A DNA stretch of 64,000 nucleotides, taken from NCBI GenBank assembly GCA_959604825.1, contig CAUHCN010000009.1:1-64000 (forward strand), written 5' to 3'. Positions 34,647-43,287 of the stretch are shown one piece after another. Position 1 is the stretch's first letter; the number at the start of each line of letters is the position of its first letter. Below the pieces are notes generated by a model that saw only the letters and a program-made list of their open reading frames with translations, was not told the origin of the DNA and made no database searches. This DNA is from an uncultured Collinsella sp. (lineage in GTDB: Bacteria; Actinomycetota; Coriobacteriia; Coriobacteriales; Coriobacteriaceae). The position numbers and the translations under genes are program-made.

Positions 34647-36113
34647 ATGCGTATCTACAACAGCGCTACCCATAAAAAGGAAGAGTTCCAGCCCATCGAG
34701 TCCGGCAAGGTCCGCATGTACGTGTGCGGCCCCACGGTCTACGACAACATCCACATCGGCAACGCCCGCACGTTCATCAGCTTCGATGTGATTCGCCGCT
34801 GGCTCATCGCGAGCGGCTACGAGGTCACGTTCGCCCAGAACCTCACCGATGTCGATGACAAGATCATCAAGCGCGCCAACGAGCAGGGCCGAACGGCCGC
34901 CGAGGTCGCGACGGAGTTCTCCGACAAGTTCATCGGCGTCATGCGCGCCGCCAACGTGCTCGATCCCGATGTGCGCCCCCGCGCCACCAAGGAGATCGGC
35001 CCCATGATCGCTATGATCAAGACGCTTATCGAGCAGGGTCACGCTTACGCCGCCGATAACGGCGACGTGTACTTTGCCGTGCGCAGCGATCCCAACTATG
35101 GTCAGGTCTCGGGCCGCAACATCGACGACCTTATGGTTGGCGCGCGCATCGAGGAGAACGAGGACAAGAACGACCCGCTCGACTTTGCCCTGTGGAAGGC
35201 CGCCAAGCCCGGCGAGCCCAGCTGGCCGAGCCCCTGGGGCGAGGGCCGTCCCGGTTGGCACACCGAGTGCGCCGCCATGGTGCATCGCTACCTGGGCACC
35301 CCGATCGACATCCACGGCGGCGGCTCCGACCTTGCCTTCCCGCATCACGAGAACGAGTGCGCTCAGGCCACCTGCGCCTGGCACCAGGGCTTCTCCAACA
35401 CCTGGATGCACACGGGCATGCTGCTGGTCGATGGTGAAAAGATGTCCAAGTCGCTCGGCAACTTCTTTACGCTGGCCGAGGTCCTCGAGCAGCACTCCGC
35501 TGCCGCCCTGCGCCTGTTGATGCTGCAGACGAGCTATCGCTCGCCGCTCGACTTTTCTTGGGAGCGCCTGGAGGGTGCCGAGAACTCGCTCACGCGTATT
35601 GCCGGTACGGTCGAGAACCTGCGCTGGGCTGCGAACCATGCGACGGCCGATGCCGATGAGGCAGCATCCGAGGCGTTTGCCGCCAAGGCCGCCGAGACCC
35701 GTGTCACCTTTAAGGAGTGCATGGACGACGACTTTAACACCGCCGGTGCCATGGGTGCTGTCTTTGGCTTTGTCACCGAGTGCAACCAGTACCTGGAGCA
35801 GGCGGGCGATGCTGCCGACAAGGCCGCAGTCCTGGCTGCCGCCGATACGCTGGCCGAGCTGCTCGATACGTTTGGCGTTGAGCTCCCCGAGCCCAAGGTC
35901 GAGCTGCCGCTGGGTCTGCTGGGCGTTGCCGCCGGCCTGGTCGCCTACACGGGCGACGACGTGGACGAGGCCGCTGCCAAGATTCTCGAGGCCCGCGCCG
36001 ATGCCCGTGCCGCCAAGAACTGGGATCTGGCCGACGCCATCCGCGACCAGCTCAAGGACCTGGGCCTGACGATCGAAGATACTGCCGCCGGTACTCGTAT
36101 TAAGAGTCTCTAG
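34647..36113 (+). CDS. cysS: Cysteinyl-tRNA synthetase
   Basis: 488 aa class I synthetase. CGPTVYD gives the first Zn ligand, HIGN (36-39) is the HIGH signature, and KMSKS is at 265-269. GWHTECAAM and HHENECAQ supply the remaining Zn ligands. The C-terminal anticodon-binding domain follows. AAGGAGTAAC lies just before the ATG, three bases after ispF. Placement between ispF and rlmB is a conserved neighbourhood in Gram-positive bacteria. Confidence 0.96.
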   Translation: MRIYNSATHKKEEFQPIESGKVRMYVCGPTVYDNIHIGNARTFISFDVIRRWLIASGYEVTFAQNLTDVDDKIIKRANEQGRTAAEVATEFSDKFIGVMRAANVLDPDVRPRATKEIGPMIAMIKTLIEQGHAYAADNGDVYFAVRSDPNYGQVSGRNIDDLMVGARIEENEDKNDPLDFALWKAAKPGEPSWPSPWGEGRPGWHTECAAMVHRYLGTPIDIHGGGSDLAFPHHENECAQATCAWHQGFSNTWMHTGMLLVDGEKMSKSLGNFFTLAEVLEQHSAAALRLLMLQTSYRSPLDFSWERLEGAENSLTRIAGTVENLRWAANHATADADEAASEAFAAKAAETRVTFKECMDDDFNTAGAMGAVFGFVTECNQYLEQAGDAADKAAVLAAADTLAELLDTFGVELPEPKVELPLGLLGVAAGLVAYTGDDVDEAAAKILEARADARAAKNWDLADAIRDQLKDLGLTIEDTAAGTRIKSL

Positions 36114-36256
36114 TATTTGTCGACCGTTCGAGGTGCGGCAGATTGCCTTGAAAGAGGAGGGCATAGACCTGGTGGTCATGCCCGACGATTGAAAGGCAAG
36201 GTGCCGTGGCTCGGACGGTCGATTCTTGTTCGTTTTCTATTTAAGGAGGCCGTCTT

Positions 36257-37177
36257 ATGGCCGACAATCGCAAGCGTGCGCCTCGTGGTGGCAAACAGGC
36301 TGCTTCTGGCTCGCGCCCGATTCGCCGCAATGACCGCGCTGCCGCTTCCAAGGGCCAGCGCGAGCGCTCCCAAGCCCAGGCTGCGCGTTCGCAGCGAGAT
36401 CGCAACCGCGACAACATTCAGGTCCCCAAGGGCGAGTTTATCGAAGGTCGTCGTGCAGCCGCCGAGGCGCTGCGCACTGGTTTTCCCATCAAGTGCGCGC
36501 TCATTGCCGAGGGCGGGGAGCGCGATGCCGCCTTGTCGCGCCTGGTCGACGACCTCAACGCCGCGGGTGTCCGCATTAAGTATGTGCCGCGCGCGCAGCT
36601 CGATGCGCTGTCGAGCCATGGCGCTCACCAGGGCATTGCGCTCGAGGTGGGTAATTTCCCCTATGCTGATGTCGCCGATATCCTCGATCGCGCGGGTGAC
36701 GGACCGGCGCTCGTCGTCGTGCTCGACCATGTGACCGACGATGGCAACTTTGGTGCGATCGTGCGCTCCGCCGAGGTCGTGGGCGCGGCGGGCGTCATCA
36801 TTGCAAACAAGCGCGCCGCCGGTGTGACCGTGGGCAGCTACAAAACCTCTGCTGGTGCCGTCATGCACCTGCCCATCGCGCAGGTTCCCAATGTCGCCCG
36901 AGCGCTTGACGACCTCAAGGCCGCCGGCTTTTGGGTGGGCGGTGCTTCCGAGCACGCCGAGGGCAGCTGCTGGGATGCTCCCTTCGAGGGCCGCGTTGCG
37001 CTCGTCATGGGCTCCGAGGGCGACGGCATCTCGCGCCTGGTGCTCGAGAAATGCGACTTTTTGACCAAGCTTCCCCAGCGCGGCATGACCGAGAGTCTCA
37101 ATGTGGCCCAGGCGACCACCGCGCTGTGCTTTGAGTGGCTGCGCCGCAATGCCGGCGAGCTCATGGGGGAGGAGTAG
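36257..37177 (+). CDS. rlmB: 23S rRNA (guanosine-2'-O-)-methyltransferase RlmB-like (TrmH/SpoU family)
   Basis: 306 aa. A basic, disordered N-terminal tail of about 55 residues, rich in Arg, Gln and Ala, precedes the substrate-binding domain (EFIEGRRAAAEALRTG). The SPOUT knot domain has VVLDHVTDDGNFGAIVRSAE, LVMGSEGDGISRL and MTESLNVAQATTALCF, the SAM-binding motifs 1-3. The target, Gm2251 in E. coli, is inferred. Start ATG 36257 follows AAGGAGG. About 140 bases without a gene precede it. Confidence 0.9.
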   Translation: MADNRKRAPRGGKQAASGSRPIRRNDRAAASKGQRERSQAQAARSQRDRNRDNIQVPKGEFIEGRRAAAEALRTGFPIKCALIAEGGERDAALSRLVDDLNAAGVRIKYVPRAQLDALSSHGAHQGIALEVGNFPYADVADILDRAGDGPALVVVLDHVTDDGNFGAIVRSAEVVGAAGVIIANKRAAGVTVGSYKTSAGAVMHLPIAQVPNVARALDDLKAAGFWVGGASEHAEGSCWDAPFEGRVALVMGSEGDGISRLVLEKCDFLTKLPQRGMTESLNVAQATTALCFEWLRRNAGELMGEE

Positions 37178-37180
37178 CGC

Positions 37181-37858
37181 ATGTCCAAGAAGAACCGCGC
37201 CAAGTCCAAGGCCAAGCGCTTTGGCGAGGGCTCGGCCAAGCCAATTGTTTCGGCCGCGACCTATGGCGTGGGCGGCAATGCGTTTGCGCAGGCTATCGCC
37301 GATCCGGTCTCGACGGTGCACTCCAATAAGCCCGAGCTGCTGGTGGTCGACGGCTACAACGTGATTCACTGCACGCCGCGCTACGAAAAGCTCGTGTACG
37401 ACCATTCCGACGATCCGTATTCCAGCGACGTCCACGATATGGCTCGTACTGCGCTCATCAACGATGTCGCGGCGTTTGCCCAGGGCCGTTACGAGGCCGT
37501 GATCGTGTTCGACGGCGCGGGCAACATCTCCAGCGAGCGCCCCAACCTACCGGCCCGCGGCGTGCGCATTGAGTTTTCGCCGACGGGCGTCTCTGCCGAT
37601 ACCGTGGTGCAGAAGCTCTGCATCGAGGCGCGCGAGGAAGGCCGCGCGTGCTCCGTGGTGTCGAGCGACGGCACGATCCAGGCCGTCGTCATGGGCAAGG
37701 GCGTTACGCGCATCTCGAGCCGCATGCTGGTGGACGAGATCAAGCAGATCGATAACGACGTTCACGAGGCAGAGGAAGCCCCGCAGATCAAGATGACTCT
37801 GGGCAGTCGCCTGAGCCCCGATGCCCTGGCCAAGCTTAAGGCCCTTCGTGGACGGTAG
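37181..37858 (+). CDS. YacP-like NYN-domain ribonuclease (Rae1 family)
   Basis: 225 aa. A Lys/Arg-rich N-terminal 25 residues is followed by the PIN-like NYN domain. Asp-containing LLVVDGYNVIH (near residues 50-60), VIVFDGAG, and VVSSDGTIQ are the acidic metal-site positions. In Bacillus subtilis the relative YacP/Rae1 is a ribosome-associated endoribonuclease encoded next to the same rlmB and cysS genes. It starts three bases after rlmB, with GGAGGAG as ribosome site. Confidence 0.85.
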   Translation: MSKKNRAKSKAKRFGEGSAKPIVSAATYGVGGNAFAQAIADPVSTVHSNKPELLVVDGYNVIHCTPRYEKLVYDHSDDPYSSDVHDMARTALINDVAAFAQGRYEAVIVFDGAGNISSERPNLPARGVRIEFSPTGVSADTVVQKLCIEAREEGRACSVVSSDGTIQAVVMGKGVTRISSRMLVDEIKQIDNDVHEAEEAPQIKMTLGSRLSPDALAKLKALRGR

Positions 37859-37894
37859 GGGAGTATCTGTAGAGACCCGTTTTCCAATTGGCCG

Positions 37895-37998
37895 GCCCGT
37901 TGATTTGTAATCAATGGACTGTGGGTTGCCGTCGCCAAAACGAATAGTTTTTTGTTTTGGCGAACGGATAAAACTATTCGTTCTGACGAATAGTTTTG
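37895..37998 (+). repeat. tRNA-Thr-like fragment followed by competing hairpins
   Basis: TTGATTTGTAATCAA (37900-37914) and the following GTGGGTTGC match the anticodon arm and variable region of tRNA-Thr(UGU) at 38082, but no acceptor or T-arm can be built. Next come two overlapping hairpins: CCAAAAC/GTTTTGG (37935-37960) and AACGAATAGTTTT/AAAACTATTCGTT (37939-37982). A third copy, CGAATAGTTTTG, is at 37987-37998. The hairpins cannot form together, as in an attenuator. Confidence 0.5.
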
Positions 37999-38081
37999 AG
38001 ATGTGGTCGGTCAAAGGGTCTGTTGCGCCTTGTCAGCAATTCCTTTATTCTTAATTGGCTTCGCGCGAAAGCGCCAAGTGT

Positions 38082-38156
38082 GCCAGTGTGGCGCAACGGT
38101 AGCGCAACTGATTTGTAATCAGTGGGTTGCAGGTTCGATTCCTGTCACTGGCTCCA
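38082..38156 (+). tRNA. tRNA-Thr (UGU)
   Basis: 75 nt. Acceptor GCCAGTG/CACTGGC, anticodon stem CTGA/TCAG around TTTGTAA (anticodon TGT), T-loop TTCGATT, encoded CCA. Confidence 0.95.
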
Positions 38157-38165
38157 TGAGAGTTT

Positions 38166-38199
38166 CGGGCTCTGTCTCTATATGGGACAGGGCCCGTTT
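38166..38199 (+). terminator. Terminator after tRNA-Thr(UGU)
   Basis: CGGGCTCTGTC (38166-38176) pairs with GACAGGGCCCG (38186-38196), then TTT. Confidence 0.8.
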
Positions 38200-38250
38200 C
38201 TATTTATGTTGACATGTCAGCGGGTTTGACTCCCACCAGGCTTTAGGTTT

Positions 38251-38307
38251 GTCTCGATCTGTAACACGAAGAAGCTGAAAACCGTTCTTACTGTTACAGA
38301 ATGAGAC
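38251..38307. repeat. GTCTCGATCTGTAACA inverted repeat, copy A
   Basis: GTCTCGATCTGTAACA (38251-38266) and TGTTACAGAATGAGAC (38292-38307), near-complementary arms around a 25-nt variable loop. Confidence 0.75.
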
Positions 38308-38330
38308 GTAAGCGGAGGTCTCTGCGTAAT

Positions 38331-38387
38331 ATCTCGACCTGTAACAGATAGGGGAGAAAATGTTCTCTATATGTTACAGATCGAGAC
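38331..38387. repeat. GTCTCGATCTGTAACA inverted repeat, copy B
   Basis: ATCTCGACCTGTAACA (38331-38346) and TGTTACAGATCGAGAC (38372-38387), 25-nt loop, tandem with copy A. The loop sequence differs from that of copy A while the arms are conserved. Confidence 0.75.
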
Positions 38388-38418
38388 AAAAGCCGTGTCG
38401 AGCTCGGCTGCCCCCCCT

Positions 38419-38562
38419 GAGCGTGGATTATCGGACGTACGAGCGTGGAAAATCTCCCGCTTAGTGAATGATCGTGGATAATCTCCCACATTGGACTCGA
38501 TGGCACGTCAAAAGCGGGAGATTATCCACGCTCGATTTCAAACGGAAGAAAATCCACGCTCG
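38419..38562. repeat. CGTGGATAATCTCCC inverted repeat, copy 2 (nested)
   Basis: CGTGGATAATCTCCC (38473-38487) pairs with GGGAGATTATCCACG (38516-38530). Outside it, GAGCGTGG...AATCTCCCGCTT (from 38441) matches the same right arm with its flank AAGCGGGAG, and GAGCGTGGATT near 38419 answers AATCCACGCTC near 38551. It looks like several copies stacked inside each other. Same family as 24750-24807. Confidence 0.7.
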
Positions 38563-38868
38563 AATCTGCCGCGGAAGCCCGATCTCGACCTATATATAGG
38601 TGCAAATAAGCCGTTATCGAAGTTCGATCCTGAAGGTGTACTCCACTACACCAAAGTGTTACCTTGGGAAACGTCACCTCTGTATCCAAAACCACCGTCC
38701 TTCATATCCAAACTCAATAAAACCGCAGGTCACGGCTATATAGATACGCCCGGAACCGTGTATCTAGAGGTTTTCGTTGACAGCCCCCAAGGTTGCATCG
38801 TATTATCTTTTTCGTTCGCGGGGGCGGCGGTCCAAAAGACCAAAGGACCTGCGGATACTTGAACGATT
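38563..38868. other. Gene-poor stretch before the tRNA cluster
   Basis: A plus frame of about 120 codons (38491-38862) is open across this region, but its 5' end is made of repeat sequence and it lacks a ribosome site and recognisable motifs. Composition is more AT-rich than neighbouring genes. It may be a decayed foreign fragment. The promoter for the following tRNA-tuf transcript probably lies here. Confidence 0.3.
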
Positions 38869-38950
38869 GGGAGTTTGCCCGAGTGGTTAATGGGGACGGG
38901 CTGTAAACCCGTTGGCTCTGCCTACATAGGTTCGAATCCTATAGCTCCCA
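38869..38950 (+). tRNA. tRNA-Tyr (GUA)
   Basis: 82 nt with the long variable arm typical of bacterial tRNA-Tyr. Acceptor GGGAGTT/AGCTCCC, anticodon loop CTGTAAA (GTA), T-loop TTCGAAT. CCA is not encoded (ccc follows A73). Confidence 0.95.
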
Positions 38951-38960
38951 CCCGTCAAGT

Positions 38961-39036
38961 GCCTGTATAGCTCAGTCGGTAGAGCACTTCGTTGGTAACG
39001 AAGAGGTCACCAGTTCAAGTCTGGTTGCAGGCTCCA
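38961..39036 (+). tRNA. tRNA-Thr (GGU)
   Basis: 76 nt. Acceptor GCCTGTA/TGCAGGC, anticodon stem CTTCG/CGAAG around TTGGTAA (GGT), T-loop TTCAAGT, encoded CCA. Confidence 0.96.
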
Positions 39037-39039
39037 TCC

Positions 39040-39116
39040 GGCGGTGTAGCTCAGTTGGTTAGAGCACACGGTTCATACCCGTGGCGTCACTGGTTCGAAT
39101 CCAGTCACCGCTACCA
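39040..39116 (+). tRNA. tRNA-Met (CAU), elongator type
   Basis: 77 nt. Anticodon loop TTCATAC (CAT), stem CACGG/CCGTG without the three G-C pairs of initiator tRNA, T-loop TTCGAAT, encoded CCA. Acceptor GGCGGTG/CACCGCT leaves a G1-U72 wobble. A tRNA-Ile2 (lysidine-modified CAU) cannot be fully excluded, but neighbours and body fit Met. Confidence 0.88.
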
Positions 39117-39127
39117 TAGGTAACACG

Positions 39128-39158
39128 GTGGCTTCTCAATAGTATGTTGAGAGGCCAC
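39128..39158 (+). promoter_or_regulatory. Hairpin between tRNA-Met and tuf
   Basis: GTGGCTTCTCAA-tagtatg-TTGAGAGGCCAC, a 12-bp stem (with a G-U or mismatch) and no U-run. It could be an RNA-processing site or weak terminator between the tRNAs and tuf. Confidence 0.45.
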
Positions 39159-39212
39159 TATGGTATAAAGGCAAAGTCCCGTCCGGGGACGACCTGTTTA
39201 GAGGAGGGCTTT

Positions 39213-40403
39213 ATGGCCAAAGAGAAGTTTGAGCGCACTAAGCCGCATGTTAACATCGGCACCATTGGTCACGTCGACCACGGCAAGACCACGCTGACCG
39301 CTGCCATCACCAAGGTTCTCTCCGAGACCGAGGGCTGCAAGGCTGACTTCACTGCGTTCGAGAACATCGACAAGGCTCCCGAGGAGCGCGAGCGCGGCAT
39401 TACGATCTCCGTCTCCCACGTCGAGTACGAGACTGCTGCCCGTCACTACGCTCACGTTGACTGCCCGGGCCACGCTGACTACGTCAAGAACATGATCTCC
39501 GGTGCTGCTCAGATGGACGGCGCTATCCTGGTCATCGCCGCCACCGACGGCCCCATGGCTCAGACCCGCGAGCACATTCTGCTCGCCCGTCAGGTCGGCG
39601 TTCCCTACATCGTCGTCTTCCTGAACAAGTGCGACATGGTCGACGATGACGAGCTCATCGACCTCGTCGAGATGGAGACCCGTGAGCTCCTCTCCGAGTA
39701 CGATTTCCCCGGCGACGACATCCCCGTCATCCGTGGTTCCGCTCTGGGCGCTCTCGAGGGCGACGCCAAGTGGATGGACGCTATCCGCGAGCTCATGAAC
39801 GCCGTCGACGAGTACATCCCGACGCCTGCTCGTAACAACGACCTCCCGTTCCTGATGGCCGTTGAGGACGTTATGACCATCTCCGGCCGTGGTACCGTTG
39901 CTACCGGTCGTGTCGAGCGCGGTGAGCTCAAGCTCAACGAGCCCGTCGAGATCGTCGGCATCAAGGATACCCAGAACACCGTCGTTACCGGTATCGAGAT
40001 GTTCCGTAAGTCCATGGACTTCTGCGAGGCTGGCGACAACGTCGGTCTGCTGCTCCGCGGCATCAAGCGCGAGGACATCGAGCGCGGCCAGGTTCTCTGC
40101 AAGCCCGGTTCGGTTACCCCGCACACCAAGTTCACCGGTGAGATCTACGTTCTGACCAAGGAGGAGGGCGGCCGTCACACCCCGTTCTTCGATGGTTATC
40201 GTCCTCAGTTCTACTTCCGTACCACCGACGTTACCGGTACGGTCAAGCTCCCCGAGGGCACCGAGATGGCTATGCCTGGTGACCACATCACCATCGAGGG
40301 CGACCTCATCCACCCGATCGCCATGGAGGAGGGCCTGCGCTTCGCTATCCGCGAGGGTGGCCACACCGTCGGTTCGGGCATCGTCTCCACGATCATTGAG
40401 TAA
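39213..40403 (+). CDS. tuf: Elongation factor Tu
   Basis: 396 aa. Delivers aminoacyl-tRNA to the ribosome. GTPase motifs [10 protein letters not shown] (near residue 19), [12 protein letters not shown] and NKCDMVDD are intact, as are the switch I segment and domains 2 and 3 with [14 protein letters not shown] 39213 follows AGAGGAGG. It is placed after the tRNA-Tyr-Thr-Met cluster, and no fusA or rpsL/rpsG is adjacent. Its codon bias is strong, as expected for a highly expressed gene. Confidence 0.97.
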   Translation: MAKEKFERTKPHVNIGTIGHVDHGKTTLTAAITKVLSETEGCKADFTAFENIDKAPEERERGITISVSHVEYETAARHYAHVDCPGHADYVKNMISGAAQMDGAILVIAATDGPMAQTREHILLARQVGVPYIVVFLNKCDMVDDDELIDLVEMETRELLSEYDFPGDDIPVIRGSALGALEGDAKWMDAIRELMNAVDEYIPTPARNNDLPFLMAVEDVMTISGRGTVATGRVERGELKLNEPVEIVGIKDTQNTVVTGIEMFRKSMDFCEAGDNVGLLLRGIKREDIERGQVLCKPGSVTPHTKFTGEIYVLTKEEGGRHTPFFDGYRPQFYFRTTDVTGTVKLPEGTEMAMPGDHITIEGDLIHPIAMEEGLRFAIREGGHTVGSGIVSTIIE

Positions 40404-40430
40404 ATTAGCTCTTTGATATAGCTGACTTAG

Positions 40431-40465
40431 AGAACCCGGCACTTATATGGGTGCCGGGTTCTTTT
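40431..40465 (+). terminator. Terminator after tuf
   Basis: AGAACCCGGCAC (40431-40442) and GTGCCGGGTTCT (40451-40462) followed by TTTC. Perfect 12-bp stem. Confidence 0.93.
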
Positions 40466-40607
40466 CTGCAATGGATGTTGAGCCGTTGCTGGTGTCGAGA
40501 GGATCGATAATGGTCCTGGATGCACCGTCGATTAGATCTCGATGGCTTCATTGATGTGTTCCAAATATGAATGGATCCACCGAGAACCAATTGACTCGAG
40601 GTTTTCA

Positions 40608-40637
40608 TTGACAGCACTTACGTGGAGCTGATAAAGT
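40608..40637 (+). promoter_or_regulatory. Promoter of rpmG-secE-nusG unit
   Basis: Consensus -35 TTGACA (40608-40613) and -10 TAAAGT (40632-40637), spacing 18. About 46 bases before the rpmG start. Confidence 0.65.
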
Positions 40638-40682
40638 AACAACTCGTGCCCGTACGGGGCGGAAATGAAAGGTTCAGGATAC

Positions 40683-40832
40683 ATGCGTACTCTAGTTACT
40701 CTTGCGTGCACTGAGTGCAAGCGCCGCAACTATACGACCACCAAGAACAAGTCGACCATGCCTGATCGTATGGAGATCAAGAAGTATTGCCCCTGGTGCC
40801 GTCACCACACGCTGCACAAAGAGACTCGCTAG
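40683..40832 (+). CDS. rpmG: 50S ribosomal protein L33
   Basis: 49 aa, too short for most ORF screens. [17 protein letters not shown] has the first CxxC pair (C9, C12), and [16 protein letters not shown] has the second (C36, C39), so it is the zinc-binding form of L33. Start ATG 40683 behind GAAAGG. Classic position ahead of tRNA-Trp, secE and nusG. Confidence 0.95.
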   Translation: MRTLVTLACTECKRRNYTTTKNKSTMPDRMEIKKYCPWCRHHTLHKETR

Positions 40833-40845
40833 TCTCTAGTCATAT

Positions 40846-40921
40846 ACGCCAGTAGTTCAATTGGTAGAGCATCGGTCTCCAAAACCGAGTGTTGAGGGTT
40901 CGAGTCCTTCCTGGCGTGCCA
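40846..40921 (+). tRNA. tRNA-Trp (CCA)
   Basis: 76 nt. Acceptor ACGCCAG/CTGGCGT, anticodon stem TCGGT/ACCGA around CTCCAAA (anticodon CCA), T-loop TTCGAGT, encoded CCA end (40919-40921). Lies between rpmG and secE. Confidence 0.96.
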
Positions 40922-40930
40922 GTCATTATT

Positions 40931-40958
40931 CCGTAAGCTCCCACTTGGGGGCTTACGG
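40931..40958 (+). terminator. Hairpin after tRNA-Trp
   Basis: CCGTAAGCTCCC (40931-40942) and GGGGGCTTACGG (40947-40958), then TTTAC. Short U-run, so partial termination or RNA processing before secE. Confidence 0.6.
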
Positions 40959-40997
40959 TTTACTCATGTATAAGCGCATTGCGCGGAGGTAACCCAA

Positions 40998-41336
40998 ATG
41001 GCCAACAAGAAGAACAAGAAGAAGGCACAGCAGCCGGCACCTGCCAACAACGCTGCCGCCAACTCCAAGGTTGAGGCCAAGAAGGCCGTTGCCAAGAAGA
41101 GCGAGAAGGCTGCGAAGTCTAAGAAGAACGAGAAGCCTGGTTTCTTCGCCCGCACCAAGAAGTATTTCGCTTCGGTGAAGTCCGAGATGAAGCGTGTCAC
41201 GTGGCCCGATAAGAAGGAGCTCGTGAACTACTCGGTCGTCGTTTGCGCTTCTCTGATCGTCGTCGGCGTCGTCATCGCTCTGCTCGATGCTGGCTTTGGC
41301 GAGGCTCTTGCTCTGTTCTCTGGATTGAGGGGCTAA
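40998..41336 (+). CDS. secE: Preprotein translocase subunit SecE
   Basis: 112 aa. A Lys/Ala-rich N-terminal 45 residues, then the conserved amphipathic FASVKSEMKRVTWPDKKEL segment and a single transmembrane helix (about 78-100). It clamps the SecY halves together. It starts behind GGAGG and is followed by nusG after three bases. The long lysine-rich extension is common in actinobacteria. Confidence 0.94.
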   Translation: MANKKNKKKAQQPAPANNAAANSKVEAKKAVAKKSEKAAKSKKNEKPGFFARTKKYFASVKSEMKRVTWPDKKELVNYSVVVCASLIVVGVVIALLDAGFGEALALFSGLRG

Positions 41337-41339
41337 ACC

Positions 41340-41876
41340 ATGTCTAAGCGTTGGTACGTCGTTCACACTTACTCTGGATACGAGAACCGCGTTAAGTCCG
41401 ATCTCGAGCATCGCATCGAGACTATGGGCATGCAGGACCGTATCTTTGATATCGAGATTCCTATGGAGCGCGTCACCGAGATTAAAGAGGGTGGCAAGCG
41501 TGAGACCAAGGATTCTAAGATCTTCCCGGGTTATGTCCTGGTTCGCATGGAAATGGATGACGACGCTTGGACGTGCGTTCGTAACACGCCTGGCGTCACC
41601 GGTTTCCTGGGCGGTAACGGCAAGCCCGCTCCGCTTTCCCGTGACGAGTACAATAAGATGACTCGTCGTCCCGGTAAGGGCGATTCGCCCAAGCGCACCT
41701 CGGTTGATATTCAGGTCGGCACGTCCGTCCGCGTCACCGATGGCCCGCTTACCGACTTTGATGGCAAGGTCTCCGAGGTTAACACCGAGGCTGGCAAGCT
41801 CAAGGTCACGCTGATGATCTTTGGCCGCGAGACGCCGGTCGAGCTCGACTTTAACCAGGTCGCTGTCATCGCTTAA
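41340..41876 (+). CDS. nusG: Transcription termination/antitermination protein NusG
   Basis: 178 aa. NGN domain starting KRWYVVHTYSGYENRVKSDL, then the C-terminal KOW domain VRVTDGPLTDFDGKVSEVN. Links RNA polymerase with Rho or the ribosome. Follows secE by three bases in the widespread secE-nusG-rplK-rplA order. Confidence 0.97.
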   Translation: MSKRWYVVHTYSGYENRVKSDLEHRIETMGMQDRIFDIEIPMERVTEIKEGGKRETKDSKIFPGYVLVRMEMDDDAWTCVRNTPGVTGFLGGNGKPAPLSRDEYNKMTRRPGKGDSPKRTSVDIQVGTSVRVTDGPLTDFDGKVSEVNTEAGKLKVTLMIFGRETPVELDFNQVAVIA

Positions 41877-41996
41877 GTTTTTGTCCGTTCGCGCGAGCGT
41901 GCTTCTTCTGTGACTGCTCATCTCAGGAGTGCTTCTAACACGTGCGTGCTTACGATATAGCAAGTACTTCACACTCGTGATTCGAAAGGAATGACC

Positions 41997-42425
41997 ATGG
42001 CTGAGAAGAAGGTTGCCAACGTCATTAAGCTCCAGATTCCTGCTGGTGCAGCTAACCCCGCTCCTCCCGTCGGCCCCGCCCTGGGCGCCGCTGGCGTGAA
42101 CATCATGCAGTTCTGCCAGGCCTTTAACGCCGAGACGCAGGACAAGAAGGGTGACATCATCCCCGTTGAGATCTCTGTCTACGAGGACAAGTCCTTCTCC
42201 TTCATCACCAAGACCCCGCCGGCGGCTCACCTCATCAAGAAGGAGCTGAACCTCAAGTCTGGTTCCGCTAAGCCCCAGGCCGACAAGGTTGGTCAGCTCT
42301 CCCAGGAGCAGCTCACCAAGATCGCCGAGATCAAGATGCCGGACCTCAATGCCAACGACATTGACGCCGCCAAGAAGATCATCGCCGGTACCGCCCGCTC
42401 CATGGGCGTCACCATCGCTGAGTAG
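41997..42425 (+). CDS. rplK: 50S ribosomal protein L11
   Basis: 142 aa. Begins [20 protein letters not shown], with PPVGPALG and the C-terminal RNA-binding domain ending [13 protein letters not shown]. Two in-frame ATGs exist: 41991 directly abuts the AAAGGA site, while 41997 has proper spacing and gives the family length, so it is chosen. Confidence 0.97.
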   Translation: MAEKKVANVIKLQIPAGAANPAPPVGPALGAAGVNIMQFCQAFNAETQDKKGDIIPVEISVYEDKSFSFITKTPPAAHLIKKELNLKSGSAKPQADKVGQLSQEQLTKIAEIKMPDLNANDIDAAKKIIAGTARSMGVTIAE

Positions 42426-42443
42426 CGATTTCTTTAGGTAATG

Positions 42444-42469
42444 ACGGGTGCTCCGACCGGGGCGCCCGT
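42444..42469 (+). promoter_or_regulatory. Hairpin between rplK and rplA
   Basis: ACGGGTGC (42444-42451) with GCGCCCGT (42462-42469), one G-U pair. Followed by TATATG, not a full U-run. Possibly a processing or weak termination site in the rplKA mRNA. Confidence 0.45.
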
Positions 42470-42542
42470 TATATGTGTGCAATAGGGCACACGATACGAT
42501 GTGGGAGGGCTCACGCCCGTTTAACCACAGGAGGTAATGCAC

Positions 42543-43250
42543 ATGGCTAAGCATGGTAAGAGCTATAACGCCGCTGCCGAGAAGATCGACCGCGCCACGC
42601 TCTACACCCCCCTTCAGGCTGCCAAGCTCATCAAGGAGCTCGACACCGCCAAGTTCGACGAGACCGTCGAGGCCCACTTCCGTCTGGGCATCGATACTCG
42701 TAAGGCTGACCAGAACATCCGTGGTTCCATCTCCCTGCCCCACGGCACCGGCAAGACCGTTCGTGTTGCCGTCTTCGCCGAGGGCGAGAAGGCCCGCGAG
42801 GCTGAGGCTGCCGGCGCCGACATCATCGGTTCCGACGAGCTTGTCGCCCAGATTCAGAAGGGCGAGATCAACTTCGACGCCGCTATCGCTACGCCGAACA
42901 TGATGGCCAAGGTTGGCCGCATCGGTAAGATCCTTGGTCCCCGTGGCCTCATGCCGAACCCCAAGCTCGGCACCGTGACCATGGACGTCGCCAAGATGGT
43001 CTCCGAGCTCAAGGCTGGCCGCGTTGAGTACCGCGCCGACCGCTACGGCATCTGCCACGTTCCCCTGGGCAAGAAGTCCTTCTCTGAGCAGCAGCTCGTC
43101 GAGAACTACGCTGCCCTGTACACCGAGATCCTGCGCGTCAAGCCCTCTTCTGCTAAGGGCAAGTACGTCAAGTCCATCTCCGTGTCTTCCACCATGGGCC
43201 CTGGCGTCAAGGTCGATCCCGCTATCCAGCGCGACTTCCTGGCTGAGTAA
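42543..43250 (+). CDS. rplA: 50S ribosomal protein L1
   Basis: 235 aa, usual length. L1 signature in domain [22 protein letters not shown]. The N-terminal residues include [21 protein letters not shown] at 42530-42535 fits ATG 42543, not the upstream ATG at 42537. rplJ and rplL, which usually follow, do not. A terminator comes directly after. Confidence 0.97.
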   Translation: MAKHGKSYNAAAEKIDRATLYTPLQAAKLIKELDTAKFDETVEAHFRLGIDTRKADQNIRGSISLPHGTGKTVRVAVFAEGEKAREAEAAGADIIGSDELVAQIQKGEINFDAAIATPNMMAKVGRIGKILGPRGLMPNPKLGTVTMDVAKMVSELKAGRVEYRADRYGICHVPLGKKSFSEQQLVENYAALYTEILRVKPSSAKGKYVKSISVSSTMGPGVKVDPAIQRDFLAE

Positions 43251-43287
43251 CTAACAGTTACTGCCTGAGCAAAGCAAGCATTGCTAA

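Noticed and set aside
38491..38862. Possible 120-codon gene upstream of tRNA-Tyr
   Set aside because: Starts inside a repeat, no ribosome site, no family resemblance; reported only as gap content.
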